A model generated the notes under the pieces. It saw only the letters and a program-made list of their open reading frames with translations. It did no database searches and had not been told where the DNA came from. Of a stretch of 32,557 nt of DNA, positions 15,214-24,735 are shown in pieces (within the stretch, counting starts at the first letter, position 1; every line of letters begins with the position of its first letter). Source of the DNA: Clostridia bacterium (lineage in GTDB: Bacteria > Bacillota > Clostridia > Oscillospirales > CAG-382); contig JAFQHW010000059.1 in assembly GCA_017397805.1 (NCBI GenBank), positions 1 through 32,557 of the forward strand, given 5' to 3'. The position numbers and the translations under genes are program-made.

Positions 15214-16092
15214 ATGGTCTTAAGTATGACGGGCTACGGCAGATGCCGTGAGCTGGTAGAAAATAAAGATATTTGCTTCGAGATAAAATCTGTTAACAGC
15301 CGTTATCTTGACTTTAATATAAAACTGGGCAGACTTTACACACCGCTTGAGGAGCGTGTAAAGCAACTTGTGTCTTCCAGAATCTCAAGGGGAAAGGTGG
15401 ACGTTTATCTTAACGTTACCAATCCCGAAGGTGACGTTACCACTTTAAGCCTTAACAAGGATTATCTTGAGGCTTATTTGGGAGTTATGAACAAGGTTTC
15501 CGAAGAATACGGTGTTAAGGGTGAAGTAACCCTTTCCATGGTAAGCTCCAAGTCCGAGGTGTTTAACGTAACGCGCGTTGACGAGGATATGGAAAAAGCG
15601 TGGGAGCTTATTAAACCCGTAGCCGAAAAAGCCTTGGATGCTTTTTGTGCCATGCGCGCCGCCGAGGGTAAGAAGCTTGTTGCCGATATTAAGGAGCACG
15701 CAAACAATACAGCAGTGCTCAGGGCAAAAATACAGGAGAGGGCGCCTTTGGCAGTCGCCGCCGCTAAGGATAAAATGCTTGCCCGCATCAAGGACCTTTT
15801 GGAGGGTGTTAATCCCGACGAGGGCAGATTGCTTACCGAGTGTGCCATTTTTGCAGACAAGGCTGATATAAACGAGGAAATAGCAAGACTCGGCAGCCAT
15901 TTCAGCCAGCTTGAGAATATTTTGGCAGAGGGCGGCCCGGTAGGAAGAAAGCTTGATTTCTTGGTTCAGGAAATCAACCGCGAGGTCAATACCATCGGCT
16001 CCAAATCTCAGGACGTGGAAATTGCCCGTTTCGTAATAGATGCGAAAAGCGAAATAGAAAAGATCAGAGAACAGATACAGAATTTGGAATAA
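15214..16092 (+). CDS. yicC: YicC/YloC family endoribonuclease
   Basis: 292 residues, normal length. The family starts with the conserved LSMTGYGR segment, followed by EIKSVNSRYLDFNIKL; the C-terminal domain (DUF1732 part) ends in KLDFLVQEINREVNTIGSKS and EIEKIREQIQN. YicC-type proteins act as endoribonucleases on mRNA or small RNA. It opens the cluster, with remA 10 bp downstream, as yloC-remA in Bacillus. Confidence 0.96.
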   Translation: MVLSMTGYGRCRELVENKDICFEIKSVNSRYLDFNIKLGRLYTPLEERVKQLVSSRISRGKVDVYLNVTNPEGDVTTLSLNKDYLEAYLGVMNKVSEEYGVKGEVTLSMVSSKSEVFNVTRVDEDMEKAWELIKPVAEKALDAFCAMRAAEGKKLVADIKEHANNTAVLRAKIQERAPLAVAAAKDKMLARIKDLLEGVNPDEGRLLTECAIFADKADINEEIARLGSHFSQLENILAEGGPVGRKLDFLVQEINREVNTIGSKSQDVEIARFVIDAKSEIEKIREQIQNLE

Positions 16093-16102
16093 GGTGAACG
16101 TT

Positions 16103-16333
16103 ATGAAGCTTATAGACGTAGGCGGCGGCAGCTACGTTTCCGCCGGCAGAATAGTGGCAGTGCTTTCGCCCGATTCCTTGCCCGTCCGCCGTATAGTGCA
16201 GGATGCGAAGAATTTGGGCAGAGTTATAGACGTAAGCTGCGGCAAAAAAACCAAGTCGGTTATCGTTACGGACAGCGAGCATACCGTGCTTTCCGCAGAA
16301 GAACCAAGCGTTATACAAGAAAGGATGTCGTAA
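16103..16333 (+). CDS. remA: RemA family regulator (DUF370)
   Basis: 76 residues from ATG 16103, which has AAGGTGA five bases upstream; an in-frame GTG at 16094 lies inside that site and is rejected. The sequence MKLIDVGGGSYVSAGRIVAV, then SPDSLPVRRIVQDAK and VIVTDSEHTVLSA, matches the family throughout. In Bacillus RemA is an oligomeric DNA-binding protein that activates biofilm matrix and osmoprotection genes. Its place between yicC and gmk is conserved across Firmicutes. Targets in this organism are unknown. Confidence 0.94.
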   Translation: MKLIDVGGGSYVSAGRIVAVLSPDSLPVRRIVQDAKNLGRVIDVSCGKKTKSVIVTDSEHTVLSAEEPSVIQERMS

Positions 16334-16334
16334 T

Positions 16335-16904
16335 ATGAGCAAGGGAGTATTGCTTATAGTTTCAGGCCCTTCCGGTTGCGGCAAAGGAACGGTACTTCAA
16401 CACGTACTTAAAAATGAAGAATACAGCTATTCCGTTTCCGCTACTACGCGCGCACCGCGAGAAGGGGAGATAGACGGCAAGCATTATCATTTCATGACCA
16501 AGGCGCAGTTTGAGCATTGCATTGCCAATGATAAAATCCTTGAATATACCGTTTACTGCGACAATATGTACGGTACCCCTCGTGAGTTTGTGGAAGAACA
16601 GCTCTTAAGGGGCGTTAACGTGGTTTTGGAGATAGAAACGGAGGGCGCGTTCAACGTAAAGCGTTTAATGCCCGATGCTTTGTCTGTGTTCATTTCTCCG
16701 CCGGATATGGAAACCTTGGAAACAAGGCTGAGAGGCAGAGGGACAGAGGATAACGAAACCGTAGAAAAAAGGCTTGCAAAGGCAAGGGAAGAAATGCTTT
16801 TGGCAGACCGATACGACGTTGTAATAGTAAATAAAGAAAACGGTGCCGAAGAAGCGGCGTCGGAAATATTAAAGGCTGTGGAAGCAAAACGAAACAGCTT
16901 GTAA
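16335..16904 (+). CDS. gmk: Guanylate kinase
   Basis: 189 residues. Phosphorylates GMP to GDP with ATP. P-loop GPSGCGKGT at residues 11-19, the GMP-binding segment SATTRAPREGEIDGKHYHF, and a lid containing RLRGRGTEDNETVEKRL. Length is slightly short of the 200-residue norm at the C-terminus but all motifs are present. Starts one base after the remA stop with an AAAGGA site inside remA. Confidence 0.97.
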   Translation: MSKGVLLIVSGPSGCGKGTVLQHVLKNEEYSYSVSATTRAPREGEIDGKHYHFMTKAQFEHCIANDKILEYTVYCDNMYGTPREFVEEQLLRGVNVVLEIETEGAFNVKRLMPDALSVFISPPDMETLETRLRGRGTEDNETVEKRLAKAREEMLLADRYDVVIVNKENGAEEAASEILKAVEAKRNSL

Positions 16905-16942
16905 ATTTAGTAAAATACTTATCGTAAAGAGAGGAAATAAAT

Positions 16943-17176
16943 ATGCTTTATCCTTCCGTTCAGGATTTAACCAACAACGAAGTAAACCGTTATATGCTCG
17001 TTATAGCTGCCGCTAAGGGCGCACGCTATATCACTTATAAGCAGAACCAAGAAGACGAGCTTTACGAAGTTAACAAAGAGTATGCCGGAAGCGAGGAAAT
17101 CGACCCTAACGAAAAGGCGGTAAGTGCCGCAGTGCAGAAGATTCAGTCGGGCGATTTCAGCGTTATAACCGAATAA
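16943..17176 (+). CDS. rpoZ: RNA polymerase omega subunit
   Basis: 77 residues. Assembly and stability subunit of RNA polymerase. The key segment NRYMLVIAAAKGARYI (about 13-28) matches the conserved helix of omega, and the later EKAVSAAVQKIQSG is also typical. ATG 16943 has GAGAGGAAA upstream. It lies between gmk and priA as in other Firmicutes, but coaBC, which usually follows, is absent. Confidence 0.94.
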   Translation: MLYPSVQDLTNNEVNRYMLVIAAAKGARYITYKQNQEDELYEVNKEYAGSEEIDPNEKAVSAAVQKIQSGDFSVITE

Positions 17177-17178
17177 TT

Positions 17179-19593
17179 ATGCTTGTTTGTCAGGTGCGTT
17201 TGCTTGACACGACTCTTGCCTATGACAGGGCGTACACCTACGCAATCCCCAAATCTCTTGAAGATAAGGCGGCGGTAGGTGTTATTGCCGTTGTACCCTT
17301 CGGAAAAGGGAACAGAAGCCAAAGTGCCTTCGTAGTCAGCTTGTGGCAGGAGTCAGCGGGAGAACGTAAGCCTTCTGAACTGAAGGAAGTAATATCCTTT
17401 CCGGATTACGAGCTTTCGGCTACGGATGAAATGCTGGCACTGGGCGCCTTTATCAGCGACCGTTGCTTTTGCACTCTGGGCAGTGCTTTGAAGCTTATGC
17501 TTCCCGTAGGTATTAACCTTAAAAGCAAGGTGTTTTACAGGGCGGTTCCGTCCCAATGCGACCACGAGCTGTATCTTTTCGTAAATCAAAAGGAAAGGGC
17601 TTACGAAAGCGAAATACTTCGTTCCTTCGGTAAAGAGGGACTTGCCGTTGCAGCTAATCTTTGTAAAAAAGGATTCCTTACACGGCACAGCGAAGTGGCT
17701 GAAAAAGAAAACGTAAAAACCGAGCAGTGGGTAAAGCTGATAAACGGCGATATGCCTCTGAAAGGTCAGAAGCAACAGCTTTTGAAAGAGCTTTTGGCGG
17801 ATGGTGATATGTCTGCGGAAAGCCTTGGCAAACATGGCATTTCCACGGCAACCGTAAGGAACTTGGAAACCAAGGGTGTTGTTTCGGTTTACCGCAAAAG
17901 ACTGCAAAGGTTAGCTTACAACCCTGATAAATACGAAAACTACGGCTATACTCTTTCCGAAAAACAGTGTGCCGTAAGGGACAATATTTTAGAGTATATG
18001 CGTTGCGGTAAGCCGCAAGCGTGCTTACTCCACGGTGTTACGGGTAGCGGAAAAACCAAGATAATACTCGAAGCGGTGGACGAAGCCTTAAAGCAGGGCA
18101 GAGAGGCTATAGTGCTTATGCCGGAAATCGGCTTAACCGCACAAGCCGTAAGCACCTATTTTGCCAGATACGGCGAAAAATGCGGTATCATCCATTCAAA
18201 GCTGTCCGTTGGCGAAAAAGCAGATACCTATGCCCGCATAAGGTCGGGCAGTGTCAAGGTAATAATAGGCACTCGCTCCGCGGTATTCGCTCCTTTTGAA
18301 AATTTGGGGCTTATAGTTATGGACGAGGAGCAGGAGCATACTTACAAATCCGAGAAAAGTCCGAAATATCACGCAAGAGATATAGCACGTTTCCGTTGCG
18401 CAAGGCACAACGCTTTAATGCTTTTAGCTTCTGCTACCCCCTCGGTAGAGAGCTTTTATAAGGCTGAAAGCGGTATATATCATCTGTTGACCTTGAACGA
18501 GCGTTTTGGCGGTACGGAGCTTCCTTCCGTTGAGATTGCGGATATAGTAGGCGACAGCGAAATAGAAAAAGGCAAGCTCTTGGGTGAAGAGCTAAGAGAA
18601 GCCTTGGTGGACACCGTAAACAAAGGTGAACAGGCAATACTTTTTTTAGGCAGACGCGGCTATAACTCCGCGTTGAGATGCAGAAGCTGCGGATATGTTT
18701 TTACTTGTGACCGTTGCTCTGTTTCCCTTAATTATCACGCATACAGTAATGAGGAAAGCCGCCGTGGCAAGCTTATATGCCACTACTGCGGCAGAATAGA
18801 GGATAAGCCGTACAAGTGCCCCGAATGCGGAGGCAGTCATATAGGCTATTTCGGCTACGGAACACAGCTTTTACAAGACGAGCTTGAGGAGCTTTTGGGC
18901 GACGGAAAAGCACTCCGCATGGATACGGATACTACCGTTGCAAAACGCTCCCACGATGAAATATTGGAGGAGTTTGGCAGAGGCGAGGCGTCCGTCCTTT
19001 ACGGTACCCAGATGGTAGTAAAGGGCTTGGATTTTCCCAACGTTTCCTTGGTAGGGCTGGTAATGGCTGACAGCGTTCTGTATATGAACGATTTTCGTGC
19101 CCCCGAGCGTATGTTTTCCCTTATAACTCAGCTCGTGGGCAGAGCAGGCAGGTCAAAAAAACGCGGCAGAGCCATAATACAGACCTATAATCCTTTGCAC
19201 CAAACCTTGCGATTGGGCGCGAAGCAGGATTATAACGCCTTTTATAAAAGCGAAATCAGGCTCAGAAAGGCAGTGGTTTTTCCGCCTTTTTGCGACATAG
19301 CCGTTTTTTCCTTCTCATCTGCCGATGAAGAAGAGCTTAACCGTACGGCTATTGCGTTTTCCGGGGAGTTTGAGAAGGGTGCGGAAGAGGCAAGCGAGCT
19401 GAAGCTTATAAAAATGGGTCCCTATAAAGAGGGCATATATAAAATAGGCGGCAAATACCGCAATAAAATTATAGTAAAGTATAAAGATTCCAGGGAGTGC
19501 CGAAGCTTTTTCCGCCGTCTTGCGGAAAAATACGCAGTTCCCCAAAAAGGGGTTGCTTCCTTGGATATAGACATAAATCCTTTTACCGTTTAG
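17179..19593 (+). CDS. priA: Primosomal protein N' (replication restart helicase)
   Basis: 804 residues, normal length. Recognises stalled forks and reloads the replisome. The N-terminal 3'-end-binding domain starts VRLLDTTLAYDRAYTYAIP. Walker A is GVTGSGKT (about 286-293) and the Walker B box DEEQEH (about 381-386). Cysteines of the zinc-binding module lie in CRSCGYVFTCDRC and CHYCGRIEDKPYKCPECG (from about 500). Helicase motif VI is QLVGRAGRSKKRGRA (about 650). It starts two bases after rpoZ with no clear ribosome site, so it is likely translated by coupling. Confidence 0.98.
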   Translation: MLVCQVRLLDTTLAYDRAYTYAIPKSLEDKAAVGVIAVVPFGKGNRSQSAFVVSLWQESAGERKPSELKEVISFPDYELSATDEMLALGAFISDRCFCTLGSALKLMLPVGINLKSKVFYRAVPSQCDHELYLFVNQKERAYESEILRSFGKEGLAVAANLCKKGFLTRHSEVAEKENVKTEQWVKLINGDMPLKGQKQQLLKELLADGDMSAESLGKHGISTATVRNLETKGVVSVYRKRLQRLAYNPDKYENYGYTLSEKQCAVRDNILEYMRCGKPQACLLHGVTGSGKTKIILEAVDEALKQGREAIVLMPEIGLTAQAVSTYFARYGEKCGIIHSKLSVGEKADTYARIRSGSVKVIIGTRSAVFAPFENLGLIVMDEEQEHTYKSEKSPKYHARDIARFRCARHNALMLLASATPSVESFYKAESGIYHLLTLNERFGGTELPSVEIADIVGDSEIEKGKLLGEELREALVDTVNKGEQAILFLGRRGYNSALRCRSCGYVFTCDRCSVSLNYHAYSNEESRRGKLICHYCGRIEDKPYKCPECGGSHIGYFGYGTQLLQDELEELLGDGKALRMDTDTTVAKRSHDEILEEFGRGEASVLYGTQMVVKGLDFPNVSLVGLVMADSVLYMNDFRAPERMFSLITQLVGRAGRSKKRGRAIIQTYNPLHQTLRLGAKQDYNAFYKSEIRLRKAVVFPPFCDIAVFSFSSADEEELNRTAIAFSGEFEKGAEEASELKLIKMGPYKEGIYKIGGKYRNKIIVKYKDSRECRSFFRRLAEKYAVPQKGVASLDIDINPFTV

Positions 19594-19607
19594 AGAGGTA
19601 TTATCTT

Positions 19608-20078
19608 ATGGCATTGCTTAATATACTAACCGATGAGGCGGAAACCTTAAGAAAAATTTCAAGACCCGTAGAGAAGTTAAGTCCAAGACTTATCCAACTG
19701 CTTGACGATATGCAGGAAACCCTGAAGGCTTCCGGCGGTGTGGGACTTGCGGCACCTCAGGTGGGCATACTTCGCCGCGTTGTGCTTGTGGATAACGGAA
19801 CCGATGTATTAGAGCTTATAAACCCCGAAATAATAGAAACCAAGGGCGAGCAGGAGGAATGCGAAGGCTGTCTTTCTTGTCCCGGTAAATGGGGTATAAC
19901 CCGCCGCCCTGCTTACGTTAAGGTGCGCGCCATGAACAGAAAAGGTAAGTACTACGAGGCGGACGGTACGGATATCGTTGCCCGTTGCTTCTGCCACGAG
20001 ATAGACCATCTTAACGGCACGCTTTTTACGGATAAGGCGTTGCGTATGCTTACGGAGGAAGAAATTGAAAACATGTAA
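19608..20078 (+). CDS. def: Peptide deformylase
   Basis: 156 residues from ATG 19608, which has AGAGAGG across the priA stop; reading further upstream would add 37 residues overlapping priA and is rejected. Removes the formyl group from nascent proteins. Motif 1 GVGLAAPQVG (44-53), motif 2 EGCLS (86-90, metal ligand Cys88), motif 3 HEIDH (130-134, His130, Glu131 and His134). All catalytic residues are present. It precedes fmt, the enzyme that adds the formyl group, and overlaps it by 14 bases. Confidence 0.98.
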   Translation: MALLNILTDEAETLRKISRPVEKLSPRLIQLLDDMQETLKASGGVGLAAPQVGILRRVVLVDNGTDVLELINPEIIETKGEQEECEGCLSCPGKWGITRRPAYVKVRAMNRKGKYYEADGTDIVARCFCHEIDHLNGTLFTDKALRMLTEEEIENM

Positions 20079-20967
20079 TATAGTCTTTATGGGCACGCCT
20101 GATTTTGCGGTGTCTGCTTTGAAAAGAATATATGAGGATGGGCATAATATAACTCTCGTGTTGACTCAGCCCGATAAGCAAAGGGGCAGAGGAATGGCTT
20201 TTACCCCTTCTCCCGTTAAGGCATTTGCCTTGGAAAAGGGGTTGGAGGTCTATCAGCCCGACAGTTTGAAGTGCGAAGAAGCACAGAGAATAATTAAAGA
20301 GCAAAATGCAGATTATATAGTAGTGGCGGCATACGGAAAGCTTTTGCCGCCTGCAGTGCTTTCGGCGGCAAAGGGCGGCTCTGTTAACGTACACGCTTCC
20401 TTGCTTCCCAAATACAGAGGTGCCGCACCCATAAACCGCGCCATTATGGCAGGCGATAAGGTAGGCGGTGTTACCGTTATGCAAATGGCAGAGGGACTTG
20501 ACACCGGCGATATGCTTTTGGTAAAGGAAATCCCCATAAGCGATACCATGACCGCAGGGGAGTATCACGATAAATTGGCTTCCTTGGGCGCAGACGCTAT
20601 AAGCGAGTTTTTGGCGGGAGATAACTTCGTGCCCGTAAAGCAGGACGATTCACTTGCCACCTACGCGGCAAAAATCGAAAAAAGTGAAACCGAAGTGGAT
20701 TTCAGCGGGGACAGCGTAACCGTGTATAATAAGATCAGAGGACTGTCACCCTATCCTTGTGCTTTTGCGTATATAAACGGCAAACGCTACAAGCTTAAAG
20801 AAGCAAGCTTGGGCAACGGCAACGGTAACTGCGGCACGGTGCTTTCCGCTTCTCCCGACGGCGTCGAAATTGCTTGCGATAACGGAAGCGTTATAATAAA
20901 AGTTCTTCAGCCCGAGGGTAAAAGAGCTATGACGGCGGCAGAGTTTTTGGCAGGCAATAAGCTTTAA
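20065..20967 (+). CDS. fmt: Methionyl-tRNA formyltransferase
   Basis: 300 residues. Formylates Met-tRNA with 10-formyl-THF for initiation. Starts at TTG 20065, inside def, with ACGGAGGA five bases upstream; the protein then runs MKTCNIVFMGTPDFAVSAL as expected. Catalytic residues Asn108, His110 (NVHASLLPKYRGAAPINRA) and Asp146 (GLDTGDM) are present. The C-terminal OB-like domain (about 205-300) binds tRNA. Confidence 0.97.
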   Translation: MKTCNIVFMGTPDFAVSALKRIYEDGHNITLVLTQPDKQRGRGMAFTPSPVKAFALEKGLEVYQPDSLKCEEAQRIIKEQNADYIVVAAYGKLLPPAVLSAAKGGSVNVHASLLPKYRGAAPINRAIMAGDKVGGVTVMQMAEGLDTGDMLLVKEIPISDTMTAGEYHDKLASLGADAISEFLAGDNFVPVKQDDSLATYAAKIEKSETEVDFSGDSVTVYNKIRGLSPYPCAFAYINGKRYKLKEASLGNGNGNCGTVLSASPDGVEIACDNGSVIIKVLQPEGKRAMTAAEFLAGNKL

Positions 20968-20982
20968 TAAAGGAGTATTGTA

Positions 20983-21690
20983 ATGTATTTGTATCACGGC
21001 TATTACGGTAGTGTAAGCTTCGATTGGACTTATATTGCTCTCATAATAGCAATGTTCGTTTCCATGATAATAAGTGTAAGGGTAAAAACCACCTTTAATA
21101 AATACGCAAAGAAGGCTTCAAGAAGCGGTCTTACCGCCGAGCAAGCAGTTCAGCGAATGCTTAACGCCAACGGTGTATACGGCGTAGGCATACAGCGTAT
21201 AGGCGGTTCCCTTACCGATAACTATAACCCTAAAACAAACGTTATTTCTCTTTCGGAATCCGTTTACGGTAAAAACTCCGTTTCTGCAATAGGCGTTGCT
21301 TGCCACGAAGCAGGTCACGCTTTGCAATACGCAGAGGAATACGGTCCCGCAAAGCTTCGTCTGGCTATAGTGCCCGTTACCAACTTCGGTTCACGGCTCT
21401 CTATGCCTCTGCTTCTCATAGGACTGTTTTTGGGGTTTATGGAGCTTGTCTGGGCGGGGATATTACTTTTCTCGCTGTCTACCTTCTTCCAGCTCGTAAC
21501 CTTACCCGTAGAGTTTGATGCAAGTAAAAGAGCGCTTGCGGCTATGGAAGGCAGCGGCATCCTTATGGATGACGAGGCGAAGGATGCTAAACGCGTATTA
21601 AGCTCCGCAGCTATGACATACGTGGCGGCATTGGCAACGAGCGTTCTGATGTTGCTCAGGTATATATCTATTGCAAAAAGGCGTGACTGA
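20983..21690 (+). CDS. YugP-type membrane zinc metallopeptidase
   Basis: 235 residues. An N-terminal membrane segment (about 16-32) is followed by a protease domain with HEAGH at 108-112, the two zinc His and the catalytic Glu109, and a likely third ligand Glu177 in PVEFDASKRAL. Hydrophobic segments at about 140-173 and 209-226 complete the topology. The family (YugP) has no well-established substrate. It is inserted between fmt and rsmB; I recall this placement in other Clostridia. ATG 20983 has AAAGGAG upstream. Confidence 0.92.
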   Translation: MYLYHGYYGSVSFDWTYIALIIAMFVSMIISVRVKTTFNKYAKKASRSGLTAEQAVQRMLNANGVYGVGIQRIGGSLTDNYNPKTNVISLSESVYGKNSVSAIGVACHEAGHALQYAEEYGPAKLRLAIVPVTNFGSRLSMPLLLIGLFLGFMELVWAGILLFSLSTFFQLVTLPVEFDASKRALAAMEGSGILMDDEAKDAKRVLSSAAMTYVAALATSVLMLLRYISIAKRRD

Positions 21691-21692
21691 TA

Positions 21693-22943
21693 GTGGGCGA
21701 CAAAGCAAGACGATTTGCGCTTGGAGTTCTTCGCCGTGTGTGGGAGAACGGCGCATATTCAAATATAGAGATAAATTCTGCTCTCAAAAAGCAAGGTCTT
21801 GAGGGCATAGACAAGGCGTTCGGTGTGGCTTTGGTAAACGGCTGCGCGGAAAGGCTTTTTACCCTTGACTTTTTGATAGAAAAAGCATCGGGCAGAAAAA
21901 TTGAGGAAATAGATGCGGAACTGCAATCTGTCCTTCGTGTGGGGTTTTATCAGCTTTTTTATATGAAAGTGCCCGATATGGCGGCTTGCAGTGAAAGCGT
22001 GGCTCTTGCGGAGGGCAAAAAACGCAAAGGCTTTGTTAATGCCGTTATGCGTTCCGCTTGCAGGAACAGGCGAGAACTGACGAGCGCACTTGAAAACAGC
22101 TGTGACAGCGTAAAATATTCTCTGTCCCCGCAGATTTGTGAAATGATAGCTACACAGTATCCTGCTAAAAAAGACGGGATTATGAAGTCGTTCTTTCAGC
22201 CTAATCCTCTCGTGTTGAGAACGAACACTCTCAAGTTAAGCGCCGAGGAGCTGTGCAATCGGCTTGCTTCTCAGGGTTGCGACTGTGTTACCGCAGGTAA
22301 TGCGGTGGCAGTGACGGAAGGTGCGGACAAAGCACTTTCAGCGGTGGCTGAGGGCTTGTGCTTCGTGCAGGGACTTTCTTTTCAGTACGCAGTGTCATCT
22401 TTGGAGGCGAGAGAGGGCGATTTCGTCCTTGACGTTTGTGCCTGCCCCGGCGGTAAAAGCTTGGGCGCGGCGCTGGATATGAATAATCAGGGAACGATAG
22501 TTTCCATGGATATTCACGGAAACAAGCTGACGCTTATAGAAAAAAACGCAAGTGCTTTAGGCGTTGATATAATAAATACAAAGGTTCAGGACGGCAGAAA
22601 GCTCAATACGGAGCTTTTGGGTGTTGCCGATAGAATTATATGCGACGTGCCTTGCTCAGGTATCGGTGCCATAAAGGGCAGACCTGAAATAAGATATAAG
22701 GATTTAGAGGGCAACGATAGGCTTATAGATACCCAAAAGGCAATACTTAAAAACGCATTCGCTTATTTGAAGCGCGGCGGAAGGCTCGTTTATTCCACTT
22801 GCACCATAAACAAGCAGGAGAACGAGGAGGTAGTGCATCCCTTCCTTGAGGAAAGCGGTGCGCGCCTTGTGGGTGAACGGACGGTGCTCCCTACGGAAAA
22901 ATGGCACGATGGGTTCTACGTAGCGGTTTTGGAGAAAAAATAA
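21693..22943 (+). CDS. rsmB: 16S rRNA m5C967 methyltransferase
   Basis: 416 residues, normal length. An N-terminal NusB-like RNA-binding domain (about 1-135) precedes the SAM-dependent methyltransferase domain with the binding loop DVCACPGGKSLGAA. Cys321 in DVPCSGIGA and catalytic Cys370 in YSTCTINKQENE are both present. It starts at a GTG two bases after the preceding stop, and its stop overlaps the rlmN start by one base (TAATG). Confidence 0.97.
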   Translation: MGDKARRFALGVLRRVWENGAYSNIEINSALKKQGLEGIDKAFGVALVNGCAERLFTLDFLIEKASGRKIEEIDAELQSVLRVGFYQLFYMKVPDMAACSESVALAEGKKRKGFVNAVMRSACRNRRELTSALENSCDSVKYSLSPQICEMIATQYPAKKDGIMKSFFQPNPLVLRTNTLKLSAEELCNRLASQGCDCVTAGNAVAVTEGADKALSAVAEGLCFVQGLSFQYAVSSLEAREGDFVLDVCACPGGKSLGAALDMNNQGTIVSMDIHGNKLTLIEKNASALGVDIINTKVQDGRKLNTELLGVADRIICDVPCSGIGAIKGRPEIRYKDLEGNDRLIDTQKAILKNAFAYLKRGGRLVYSTCTINKQENEEVVHPFLEESGARLVGERTVLPTEKWHDGFYVAVLEKK

Positions 22944-23977
22944 TGACTGATATAAAGAGTATGCTTCCCGAGGAGCTTTCGGCTTTCGTGGCGGAGCTTG
23001 GTCAGCCTAAATACAGAGCAGACCAAATTTTTAAGTGGCTTCACGCGGTAGGGACAGACTTTGACGGGATGACGGATCTGCCCAAGGCTTTCCGCGATAA
23101 GCTTGGGGAAAATTGCTTTATCCCCGACGTGACCGTAGCGGCAAAGCAAGTGTCCAAAATAGACGGCACGGTTAAATATTTGTTTAAGCTTTATGACGGA
23201 GAGTACATAGAAAGCGTATTTATGCGTTATCATCACGGCAACACTCTTTGTATCTCCACTCAAGCGGGTTGCCGTATGGGGTGTAAGTTTTGCGCGTCCA
23301 CTTTGAACGGATTAAAGCGCAATCTATTGCCCGCGGAGATGATTTCTCAAATTCAAGACGCGCAAAAGGATACCGGCGAGCGTGTGACGGGCGTTGTGCT
23401 TATGGGTATGGGAGAACCCCTTGATAATTACGATAACGTGCTTAAATTTTTGCGATTGGTAAACCACCCCAAGGGGCTTAATATAGGGCATAGACATATT
23501 TCCTTATCTACCTGCGGTCTTGTGGATAACATACGCCGTTTGGCTGAGGAAAAAATGCAGATAACCCTGTCCGTATCTCTGCACGCACCCAACGACGAGC
23601 TGAGAAAAAGTATAATGCCCATAGCTAACAAATATACGGTATCCCAGCTTCTTGAAGCCTGCAGAGATTATGAGAAGATCACGGGCAGACGAACAAGCTT
23701 TGAGTATGCGCTTATATCGGGTGTTACAGACACGAAAGAGTTAGCCACGGAATTGGGCAAGAAGCTCAAGGGCAGTCTGTGCCACGTTAACCTGATCCCC
23801 ATAAACGAGATAAAGGAACGTAGCTACGTTGGCGCTTCAAGGGCGGCGGCAGATGCTTTCGTAAAGGTGCTTTCTACCTTTGGCATAACGGCAACGGTGC
23901 GCCGCAAGCTTGGCAGTGATATATCCGCCGCCTGCGGTCAGCTTAGAGATGAACATGAGAGCTTGGTTGAGCAATGA
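22943..23977 (+). CDS. rlmN: 23S rRNA A2503 / tRNA A37 C2-methyltransferase (radical SAM)
   Basis: 344 residues from ATG 22943, which has GGAGAAAA just upstream; an earlier in-frame start within rsmB is rejected. Methylates C2 of A2503 in 23S rRNA and of A37 in some tRNAs. The iron-sulphur Cys are 110, 114 and 117 (AGCRMGCKFCAST). The C-terminal Cys331 in SAACGQL is the residue that carries the methyl intermediate in the family. GMGEPLDNYDNV (SAM-binding) is present. Neighbours match the Bacillus cluster. Confidence 0.97.
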   Translation: MTDIKSMLPEELSAFVAELGQPKYRADQIFKWLHAVGTDFDGMTDLPKAFRDKLGENCFIPDVTVAAKQVSKIDGTVKYLFKLYDGEYIESVFMRYHHGNTLCISTQAGCRMGCKFCASTLNGLKRNLLPAEMISQIQDAQKDTGERVTGVVLMGMGEPLDNYDNVLKFLRLVNHPKGLNIGHRHISLSTCGLVDNIRRLAEEKMQITLSVSLHAPNDELRKSIMPIANKYTVSQLLEACRDYEKITGRRTSFEYALISGVTDTKELATELGKKLKGSLCHVNLIPINEIKERSYVGASRAAADAFVKVLSTFGITATVRRKLGSDISAACGQLRDEHESLVEQ

Positions 23978-24735
23978 GAAAAAATGAAATTTTGGTAAGC
24001 TACGGCAAAAGCGATGTGGGAAAAGTTCGCCGCCGTAACGAAGACAGCTTTAAAATAACGGAGGGTGACGAGTGGATTTCCGCTATCGTGTGTGACGGCA
24101 TGGGCGGCGCTCGCGGCGGCGAGATCGCCAGTGAGCTGGCTGTGTGCGTTTATGCGGATACGCTGTTCAAGGAAATAGGAAAAAGCGGAGAGGGACTTTC
24201 CGGTCAAATAATAAAGGCTTCCATGCTTTCGGCGGTAAACGAGGCAAATCGGTCGGTTTGGCAAAGAGCTAACAGCGATGAAGCTTTTAACGGCATGGGA
24301 ACCACTCTTGTAGCGGTTTTCGTTTGGAAAGATAAAGCCTTTGCGGTTAATATAGGTGACAGCAGACTTTACAGCTTCTGTAAAGGCAAGCTTGAACAAA
24401 TAACCAAGGACCATTCCTTCGTGCAGTTCTTGTTGGATAACGGTAAGATAAGCCTGGAAGAGGCTAAGAACCACCCAAACAAAAACGTTATAACCCGCGC
24501 CTTGGGTATAGGCAGTACCGTGGATGCGGATTTCTTTATGATAGATAAGTTTGACGGGTTGCTTTTGTGCAGTGACGGACTTATCAATTACGCTTCACCC
24601 GATGAGCTTACAGCGGTTATCGAATCGGACATAAGTGTAAAGAACAAGGTTAAAAATATGATAAGCGCCGCAAAGAACGGCGGCGGCGGTGACAATATAA
24701 CCGCAGTTCTTCTGATGAAGGAGGGCAAAAAATGA
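23974..24735 (+). CDS. stp: PP2C-type Ser/Thr phosphatase
   Basis: 253 residues, also called PrpC. Reverses phosphorylation by the adjacent PASTA kinase. Metal-binding motifs are all present: RRRNEDSF near the N-terminus, VCDGMGGARGGEIAS, GMGTTLVAV, NIGDSRLYSF, LLCSDGL and GGGDNITAVL. It is cytoplasmic, with no signal peptide. It overlaps rlmN and the kinase gene by four bases each, so kinase and phosphatase are made together. Confidence 0.97.
   Translation: MRKNEILVSYGKSDVGKVRRRNEDSFKITEGDEWISAIVCDGMGGARGGEIASELAVCVYADTLFKEIGKSGEGLSGQIIKASMLSAVNEANRSVWQRANSDEAFNGMGTTLVAVFVWKDKAFAVNIGDSRLYSFCKGKLEQITKDHSFVQFLLDNGKISLEEAKNHPNKNVITRALGIGSTVDADFFMIDKFDGLLLCSDGLINYASPDELTAVIESDISVKNKVKNMISAAKNGGGGDNITAVLLMKEGKK

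Noticed and set aside
19497..19607. N-terminal extension of peptide deformylase
   Set aside because: It overlaps the end of priA and resembles no deformylase; ATG 19608 has a good ribosome site and the usual family start.
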